A stretch of DNA of 64,000 bases, taken from contig CM075348.1 of the NCBI GenBank assembly GCA_037693485.1, positions 31,552,501 to 31,616,500 on the forward strand, written 5' to 3'. Shown here in pieces: positions 56,304 to 64,000 of this stretch. Source of the stretch: Kitagawia praeruptora (lineage: Eukaryota > Streptophyta > Magnoliopsida > Apiales > Apiaceae). The notes below the pieces were generated by a model that saw nothing but the letters and a program-made list of their open reading frames with translations, had not been told where the DNA came from and did not search any database. A program made the position numbers and the translations under genes. Each line of letters opens with the position of its first letter. The stretch's first letter is position 1.

Positions 56304-58608
56304 GAGACACTGACAATCAGCAAGCTGGAAGTTCAAGTCAGCAAGCTGAAGTGGAAGATACAATCTCCAAAATAGCAAAAATGACTTTGGAAGGCCCTAG
56401 AGGATCAAGGGCTACTGAGAAACTACCTCTCTATGATGGAGAACATCAGATACCACCATCAAAGATAAGAAAGACAACTCATGAAGAAATAGTTCAACAT
56501 TCTTTACCAAGGTCAACAAGAACGGTCAAGAATCATCCTCCAGAGTTGGTCATTGGTGACATTACTGATGGAATTACTACAAGAAGAGGGAAAGCAAATT
56601 ATTGTGCTCATGTAGCCTTCCTAGCTCAAGAAGAACCCAAAAATATCATTGAAGCATTAGAAGATGAGAATTGGATCATGGCTATGCAAGAAGAATTAAA
56701 TCAGTTTGAAAGATGTGAAGTTTGGGAACTTGTCAAGCCACCAGAAGATGCTTCAATTATTGGAACAAAATGGGTGTTTAAGAACAAAATTGATGAATTT
56801 GGCACCGTTACTCGAAATAAAGCAAGGCTTGTGGCTCAAGGATATAATCAATAAGAAGGCATTGACTTTGATCAAACTTATGCTCCTGTTGCACGTTTGG
56901 AATCAATAAGGATGCTTCTTGCCTTTGCATGTTTCAAGAAATTCAAGCTATATCAAATGGACGTAAAGAGTGTGTTTCTAAATGGCTTGATGGAAGAGGA
57001 AGTTTATGTCAAACAGCCTCCTGGATTCGAACATGAACAGTATCCTGACTATGTGTTCAAGCTAAAGAAGGCTCTTTATGGTTTAAAGCAGGCTCCTAGG
57101 GCTTGGTACAAAAGTCTTAGTAAGTTTCTTCTCAAAAATGGATTCATTCGAGGTAAAATCGATCCCACATTATTTATTAAGCAAAATGGTAAAGATACTC
57201 TTATTGTACAAATATATATGGATGATATTATTTTTGGAGCTACTAATGAATCTATGTGTAAGTGGTTTTCTAAGTGTATGCATAGTGAGTTCGAAATGAG
57301 CATGATAGGAGAGCTCAATTATTTCTTGGGTCTTCAAATCAAGCAATCTAAGGATGGAATTTTTGTACACCAATCCAAGTACACAAAAAGTCTACTGAAA
57401 AGATTCGGTTATGAAGATGTTAAATCAAAATCAACTCCTATGATTCAAAACAGCAAGCTGTTTGCAGATGAAAATGGTAAGGCTGTTGATATCAAAAATT
57501 ATCGAGGTATGATTGGAAGCCTACTATACTTAACTGCCTCTAGACCTGACATAATGTATAGTGTATGTGTTTGTGCAAAGTTTCAATCCAACCCTAAAGA
57601 GTCACACTTAAATGCTATTAAAAGAATATTTCGATATTTAAGTGGTACAATCACTCTTGGTTTGTTTTATCCTATCACAAATATTTTTGATCTTGTTGGG
57701 TATAGTGATGCAGATTATGCAGGTTGTCAAGTTGATAGAAAAAGTACTAGTGGTGTTTGTACATTCCTTGGACAAAGCCTAGTTTCATGGCAATGCAAGA
57801 AACAAACTTCTGTTGCTTTATCCACGGCCGAAGGAGAATATCTAGCAGCTGGGAGTTGTTGTTCTCAACTTCTATGGATGATACAAACACTGAGAGACTT
57901 TGATATCAAGTGTGGAAGGATTCCAATAAATTGTGACAACACTAGCACCATTAATATTTCCAAGAATCCGATGAACCATTCAAGAATGAAGCATATTGAT
58001 GTTCGACACCATTTCTTGAGAGATAATGTTGCTAAAGGCAAGATAAAGTTGGTCTTTGTTCCAACTGAATTTCAACTAGCTGATATTTTCACAAAGCCTC
58101 TTGCTGAAGAAAGATTTTCAGTCATTCGAATGCAACTTGGAATGTGCTCTATGTGAATCAGCATGCTGAATGGTAGTTGTTGGACAGGTTAGCTTACCAT
58201 TTGTTCTCATTGCATGATACAAATGGCATACTGTTTGTCATCAGTTCTGGCTTACCATTTGTTGGAATTAGATATTTTGTACCTCTTTGTGTTTTATATT
58301 AATTATCTTATATACCTATCTGATTTATCAATAAATGTGTTATGTGGCTATATGTTTAAATATGATGATATTGTGTGCTTACTATTTTTTTGTGTTACAT
58401 GTTTATCTGATTTTTTATTCTACTCGTATGTTTTTAGATATGTTTAAAATAGAATTTTTAGTTTTATTTAATTATCTCTAAAAATTCTCCCCTAAATATC
58501 TATCAAAAACAAAATATACGGGTAATATCCAAAGCACAAACATTTCATTAGGGTTTCATTCTCTTTCTCTCTCAAAGCGGCGATTAGGGTTTCTCTCTTT
58601 CAACCATC

Positions 58609-59909
58609 ATGACTCGTCGAACAAGAAAATCCAGTCTCGTTGCAAACAAAACCCCATCCGAACAAGAAAAGATCTTGATTGAATTGGATAACACGGCTCA
58701 TAATAGTAGCGACGAAGTCTCTTAGACACCGGAATCGAAAAGGATAAAGGGTATTCCTAATTTTGCTGGTCCTGAATTTGAATCTCGCTACTCTACCATG
58801 GAATTGGGCACTCGCACTCTTATCACTGCTGCTTCTATTGATAGTAAGATTGTTACCCCTCTTACTGATGTTGGAATAATTAAGCTTTTTCAAGATGTTG
58901 GTATTGAATATTTTATTCTCAATTTACCTAAAATTTACTATCCTGATCTTGTTCGAGAATATTATGCTAACCTACACACTGATAAATTTGAAAATACCTG
59001 TTCAACTGTGTGTGGTAAGAAAATTCAATTTAACACATCTTTGCTAAGCTCTATCCTAGATATTGATTATGAATCTGAGCTTAATGTGTATACGGCACAA
59101 AGTGCATTGGATTTTCCTGATTTTTCCATAAAGGATCAACTCTCTATTTTGATTGGTTCTGATTTGGTTGGGGAGTCTGCACCTCCCAGTACTACTGAGG
59201 TTACACCACTGGCACATTTGATTTTTAAAATTGTTCGATCTCACATCTGTCAAAGAATGGGGAATAAGTCTAATTTTACTAATCAAGATGTGGTGTTGGT
59301 TGCTATGATCTTGGCTGGTAGGAAATTTGATCTCTCATCTCTTATCATTCAAAAGATGCTTAGTACTCTTGAGAAACCTCTACTGGAATCCCTTATGCTC
59401 AGCTTCTCACAAAGGTTTTTGTGGCTTTTAAGATAGATTTCAAGAAAACTCTTAAGATAACTGTCAGAGAAGTCTTTGATCACAAGACCTTAACTCAGAA
59501 TGATATTCAGTTTGAGGATGGTCTAGTCACAAGGATTTTGCCTCCACCTCTTTCTGATGATATTCCTGAGATTGGAGAACCTTCCAACCCCACCCCTGGT
59601 GCTTCTAATTTTACCTCTACTGAACCTATTGCTGAGATTAAGAAGGAGTTGCAAGCAGTTAAAACTGTTCTTAAGGTGATCACATCAGACTGTCAGACAA
59701 TCAAGACAGTTATGAAAGGATTTCATCAAGATATTAAAACTTTGAAGGACATGATGCTAAAGTCAGGTGGAACTACCTCTGCAATGGAACATGATCACAG
59801 CCTTGAGGAATTAGCCGATGCAGCTGTTAAGGATGGAGTCGATCCAGATGATACTGAGGCCACCAACACAGATGGAGGTGCTGATGACAAGACTCATAAA
59901 GGCTCTTAA
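58609..59909 (+). pseudogene. Copia B extra ORF after pol (broken)
   Basis: Orthologue of 16521-17798. Compared with A it has 33 additional bases near 58697-58729 that include a TAG, and one base fewer near 59373, which shifts the frame. Both 3' parts (VREYYANLHTDKFENTC and EIKKELQAVKTVLKVI) are still readable. Whether the 33 bases are an insertion in B or a deletion in A is not known. Confidence 0.85.
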
Positions 59910-60269
59910 TTTTTTGATGAATTAAGGGGGAGAAAATTCAGAGAATTAATTAATTTTCTGTTATGCTATATGCTATTATGCTACTTATGCTACTTTATTT
60001 GGTTTTGTTAAAACTTATTGCTCCATGCTCTATCTGGTAGTTGTGTTTGTGTTGAACTTATTTGGTTGGCATCTGTTTGCCTGAATATTTGCTGATCATT
60101 ATGGTTAATGATCTTTATGTTTAATTGCCTGAGTTGGTTATATGGGATGTTTTAAATTAATTCGTAGCTCAATATTATTGTTTTATATCTAACTTTTGAG
60201 ATTCCGGAATTTAGGGGAAGTTTTAAATAATTCTCCTAAATTAGTTGTAATCATCAAAAAGGGGGAGAT
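59910..60269 (+). other. Copia B 3' non-coding region and polypurine tract
   Basis: It shows the uninterrupted form of the site where the Gypsy entered copy A (cctgaatatttgctgatc near 60090). It ends in aaaaagggggagat (60256-60269), the polypurine tract. Confidence 0.85.
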
Positions 60270-61408
60270 TGAAACTCTTAAGTTTTGATCATAACAAACA
60301 GCAAGCCATTTGGCTTATTTTCAGATATAAAACAGCATGCCATATGTATATGTGCTAACTTGGTTTTGCAGAGAATACAGTTTACTGATTATATAATCAG
60401 TCTGGAACAAATAGCAAGCCATCCTTACAAATAGCATACCAGTTTCACAAAACAGCATGCTAATTTCGTCCTGGCAGTTTTACCGAATATCAAGAAATCA
60501 AAGAGCATCAAATGGAAACAATGTTAGGAATATTTGTAATGGCCCTCTGAGTATATTTGAATATATCAACACCCATATCTCACACATGCTTGGAGACAAA
60601 CAATATTCCTTATGTTAAATTAAGAAAAGTAAAGTTCTACTTTTCATTAATTTAAACACCCACTTCACTTCCACTCAAGATACTCACATGATACACATCA
60701 TTATCAAATATTCTCTTTGCCATATACATTCTAAACATCACCTGCTATACACGTTAATATATCACTTCATCTTCAAGCTCCTCCCACGTGATTCAATCAT
60801 CAAACAATCTATATCAACAACGGTTACATTTATGTCCGTTGGAGCTCTTCAAATTTAATTCTTCACTTGCTTCCATTTTCCTATAAAAGGACTGATATTC
60901 TTCAGTTCTTATTAACGATACAGTGCAGAAAAACAAAGAGATATACACATACTCAAAGTTCACATTGCAAAACTCCTCAAAGCCTATTAAACCCATTCAT
61001 TCGTATATATATATTCAGAGGGTCATAGGTTGAGTTGTATTATTCAAACATTTGTATTGTTCAAATTGTATTTATTTGTTGCTGTACAAACGTTGGCTTA
61101 TCGTTTAGGGTGAGTCGAACTAGATTAGAGAAGTAAACTTGGGAAGTTTTACTTAGAGGGTTAGTTCAGCACAGGAAACAGCAAGCCATTTGTAAGCAGC
61201 AGAGTGTAAGGGAGATATATTGTTGTATCTTGTAATCGGTTTATAATTGATCAATAATATATTCCCTTACCAAGTTTGGTAAGGGACCAGGACATAGACC
61301 ATAGGGGTTTAGGGATCGAACCTGGCTAAAAGATCGAGTGTCTCATTTTAATTACTTACTGGTTATTTCATTCTGCATTGCATATTAGACTCAGACAGCG
61401 TGCCATTT
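60270..61408 (+). repeat. Copia B 3' LTR, truncated
   Basis: Starts TGAAACTCTTAAG and is collinear with the 5' LTR up to gcgtgccattt, after which kinase intron sequence (aagtgttcgaataacc) follows. The last 120 bp or so of the LTR are missing. Confidence 0.93.
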
Positions 61409-61610
61409 TTAAGTGTTCGAATAACCTATCCTTTGCATGACACATTATTTACTATACAAATCATTAACTCATATAGAAATTTTGATTTCAGCTCTCCATT
61501 CTTTTACCTGTTATATTGCTTTTTCGCTTGTAATAAATTTTTAGAACCCTTTGGATTTATGGCCGAGCTGCTAATTAATGTAAGTCTTGGTTTATATGTG
61601 ATTGTGACAG

Positions 61611-61714
61611 TTCTTTTCATCAAACCCACTTGCTTGTGAACCGGCAGACTTGCCAAAATATCCTCCTACCAAAGAGCTGGATACTACAGTACGAGTTGAG
61701 GAAGCCATAATAAG
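61611..61714 (+). pseudogene. CDK-like kinase exon (FFSSNPLACEP), third-copy side
   Basis: Orthologue of 33877-33980, intact with acceptor gtgacag and donor gtacat. The preceding exon (equivalent of 33056-33283) is missing in this unit. Confidence 0.85.
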
Positions 61715-61998
61715 GTACATGATGCGAATACTGTGTTTACGTGTCTGTGTATTCTTTTACGTATATATCACATCCTTTACTTCCATCCATAATTATGTGT
61801 CCACGGATGTTGTAACCCGTTAATGGTGTTCCGTATGTCATTGGACATGGGGTCATTACTGTGCTTCTTGCTACATCTGTCCCCATGCCCATCTCTCACA
61901 CACACATCATGAACACGAGCAGCAATGTATTATCTGGCTTAGCTAGAGGACTGTTTTATCTAGTTCTAATCTACAATGCTTCCTCTTGGAACTTGTAG

Positions 61999-62110
61999 GC
62001 AAGTGGTAGGGAGGAGCAAGGTTGAAAGAAATGATGTTGAAGGGGAAGGAACATCGAAATCTCGATTTCCAGCATCTGATGCCAATGCAGAATCAGTGCT
62101 CTCCATGGAG
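61999..62110 (+). pseudogene. CDK-like kinase exon, donor changed
   Basis: Orthologue of 34265-34376. The following donor reads gcaact instead of gcaagt, so the GC-AG intron is probably weakened or lost here. Confidence 0.8.
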
Positions 62111-62235
62111 GCAACTCTAGTCTAGTTAATAATAATTTTCTTGAACCAGCTGGTTTCTGTATTGATCAGTATCTATATATATTTGATAAAAAAATTCATC
62201 CATATTCATTGAGTGGGAAACAAAAATACGTGCAG

Positions 62236-62679
62236 AAAAAATTCAACCCTTGCCACGAAGAAGGTGCGTCTGGGTTTCCCATTAAATCACCCCAAGGTGG
62301 AGCTGAAGTGATCAGTGGTCGCGAAAGAACTCTTCACCAGAACACATCACATTCTGGACAGTGGGTTCAGCGAGCTGCCAAGGATGAGGTTGGTAAAAAT
62401 ATGAGCGATGCTCCTACGATTCCAATTACATCTGGCTCATCCAGAATGTCAAGCTCTGCAATTCCCAAAAGAACCTTAACACATGAAGAGTGGAGGGACA
62501 GGTATGGATCTGGCAACGTAAATCCAATGCTAAGAGACCACCATCGTCGCCATGTCCAAGAAACATCTGGTAGGCAAGCCCATGTTGAGAAAGGGAAACA
62601 GAAAAGAGTCCAGTCTGAAGCCATTGCATTACCCACAAATTCTTTATTCACTGGTCCCTTCAATAGACCAAAACAATGA
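62236..62679 (+). pseudogene. CDK-like kinase last exon, third copy
   Basis: Orthologue of 34502-34945, 444 bp including TGA, frame intact, with a Ser for Ala near the end (LPTNSLFTG). It belongs to a gene copy that lacks nearly the whole kinase fold. Confidence 0.85.
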
Positions 62680-64000
62680 AAGGTTCACAACAGGGAATTT
62701 TTCTTGTAAAAAATAGAAAAATAAATTGGTCTTTTTGTACACATAGTTGTTTGTTTAGAAGCATTAAGAAGTCGTTAATTAGTCGGTCTGTACTGTAGGC
62801 TGCAAATGGTACACAACGGGAATAGGAATCTCCTCCTTTGTTAGTTGAGCATCTATTGTACATGTAATCAGCAACCACAGTTCTGTCTGTGTATAGAAAA
62901 ATGTACACTAGGCAAGGCTCTTTGCCAAAATGTGCAGCTACAATACTCTTTACCTATCCATTTTCAAAAATGTACACATACTAAAAAAATTGTAGTTCAA
63001 TAATTTTTTACTAAAAATATCCCTAATTATTATTTGAAAAATGGGAATTCAACTAAATTAAAAAGAGTCAAATTTTGAAAATAGTAATCATAAAGATAGT
63101 TTAGGAAGATTATACCATAATTTGCTTTGAAAAATAAAAATAAACAAATATTTAATGATAAAATTTAATTTAAAAATGAACATGTGTGAGACCCCCTTGT
63201 TTGCTCCAAGAAATGAACATGTTTCAAAAAAAACATGTTGATAAATAATTGTATAAATAAATTGAGACTCGATTAAAATTCGAATCGAATCGAAATCCAA
63301 TGGATGGGGTCTGGATCTAGGAATTCGGGTTTCAATCGGATCTGGATCCGAATCTGGATCTAACATATATATTTGAGTCCGGGTCTGGTGTTCACAAAAC
63401 CCGAACCGACCGATCCGATTGCCATCCTTATAAATGACTCTCAAAAATCGTCCCGCGCATTGCACATGTATAAAATTATATTTACAATTCGTGAAACACA
63501 ATAATTTGATTATTGTGGGGGCTCTTTATGCTATTAAAAAATTCATAAATATTTATTTTTACGCACACATGAAATATTTATGTATTACTCCCAGTATAGA
63601 TCAAGGATTTAACTTATTAGGAGCACAATAAATAACACAATTTTTATTTGTTGATAAAAAAATAAAATTTGATTTTAAAATTATAAGAATAAATAAAATA
63701 ATCATATATAACAACATTATAGTATATATTAATAAAATATAGAGAAACTACAATGTGCGGGTTATACTACTAAAGTATTTTTAATCATTCTGTTTCAATT
63801 TGTTGGCTTAGAATTGATACCATCATATGTACGAGAAAGACAAATAAATAAATTTACATAAGAACGTTGTTGGAAAATTTGACATGAATTTAATACATAC
63901 AAAAGAATATTACCTATGAGTATGTGGGAGGATCGATGCTCGTTTTTTTTGGAGCATTTTCTTCATCATTTATCCTGCAAATAATTCATATTATATAAAT
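62680..64000 (+). repeat. Start of a third duplicated unit
   Basis: This is collinear with 34946-36270, including the stretch missing from unit 1 and a hAT-like end near 63260-63425. It continues past the window edge, so the array has at least three members. No coding region was seen in it. Confidence 0.85.

Larger units (their letters stand above)
54248..58156 (+). pseudogene. pol: Copia B pol (deletion, MITE, stops)
   Basis: Protease (WILDSGCTRHM) and the pre-integrase part are in one frame here because copy B keeps the roughly 116 bp lost from A. It has lost about 87 bp at about 54830, which contains the first integrase Asp region in copy A, so its frame shifts there. Integrase GIRSDRGGEF and QQNGVVERK follow. 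A hAT MITE lies at 55647-56303. RT continues, with a stop at about 56851 (CAA to TAA), and the catalytic box is YMDD. RNase H is open to the TGA at 58154-58156 and keeps DRKSTSG. Confidence 0.9.
50275..61408 (+). mobile_element. Copia LTR retrotransposon B, with two hAT MITEs
   Basis: Orthologue of Copia A in the second unit, without the Gypsy. It contains hAT MITEs at 52349-52958 and 55647-56303, several stops, and a 3' LTR cut off about 120 bp before its end, joined to kinase intron DNA. Confidence 0.92.
34946..62679 (+). repeat. Tandem segmental duplication, unit 2
   Basis: Second copy of the same unit, collinear with 403-34945. It is 27.7 kb long, and about 21.5 kb after subtracting a 4.9-kb solo LTR and two hAT MITEs, matching the corrected length of unit 1. 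Differences from unit 1 are scattered substitutions, small indels and discrete element insertions, so it is a duplication and not independent accumulation of the same repeats. Confidence 0.9.

Overview
The window looks like nuclear DNA of a flowering plant. It has no prokaryotic gene organisation. Its split kinase exons have GT/GC...AG borders and encode the C-terminal part of a plant CDK-like kinase, and it is packed with plant-type Copia, Gypsy (chromovirus), RTE LINE, L1, hAT, Tourist-like and SINE-like elements. A eudicot is likely; the family cannot be fixed from this sequence alone.

The overall structure is a head-to-tail segmental duplication. One unit runs from 403 to 34945, the next from 34946 to 62679, and a third begins at 62680 and runs off the window. 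Each unit carries, in order: about 3 kb of AT-rich spacer, a short inverted-terminal element (2727-2922 / 38598-38793), a reverse-oriented RTE LINE (3879-7263 / 39760-43134), an L1 RNase H remnant (8522-8800 / 49321-49595), one kinase-fold exon (9329-9479 / 50124-50274), a Copia element inserted at the same nucleotide of that exon, and then the 3' exons of the kinase gene. With later insertions removed, both units shrink to about 21.5 kb. All kinase copies lack most of the catalytic domain and are pseudogenes.

Copia copy A (9480-32503) has an intact long gag, a damaged protease/integrase, an RT-RNase H half interrupted by one stop, and an intact extra ORF after pol, an arrangement typical of the SIRE lineage. 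A Tekay-like Gypsy element (17978-30849, minus strand, 3.27-kb LTRs, TSD ATATT) sits in its 3' end. That Gypsy is unusual: 253 bp of Copia sequence lies again between its internal region and its right LTR. Copia copy B (50275-61408) lacks the Gypsy but holds two hAT-type MITEs and many stops. A third hAT MITE splits the Gypsy RNase H.

The second unit also holds a 4.9-kb solo LTR (43863-48764, TSD GGCAG). The first unit holds a Tourist-like MITE (452-722) and has lost 1.58 kb still present in the other units. The sequence therefore reads as a dated series: Copia into the kinase exon, unit duplication, then unit-specific insertions and deletions. No functional host gene, rRNA, tRNA or CRISPR array was seen. 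The most unexplained signals are a short CAGCAAGC/CAGCATGC motif repeated throughout the Copia element, a gag/pol border that simple frameshifting cannot bridge, and the odd Gypsy/Copia junction.
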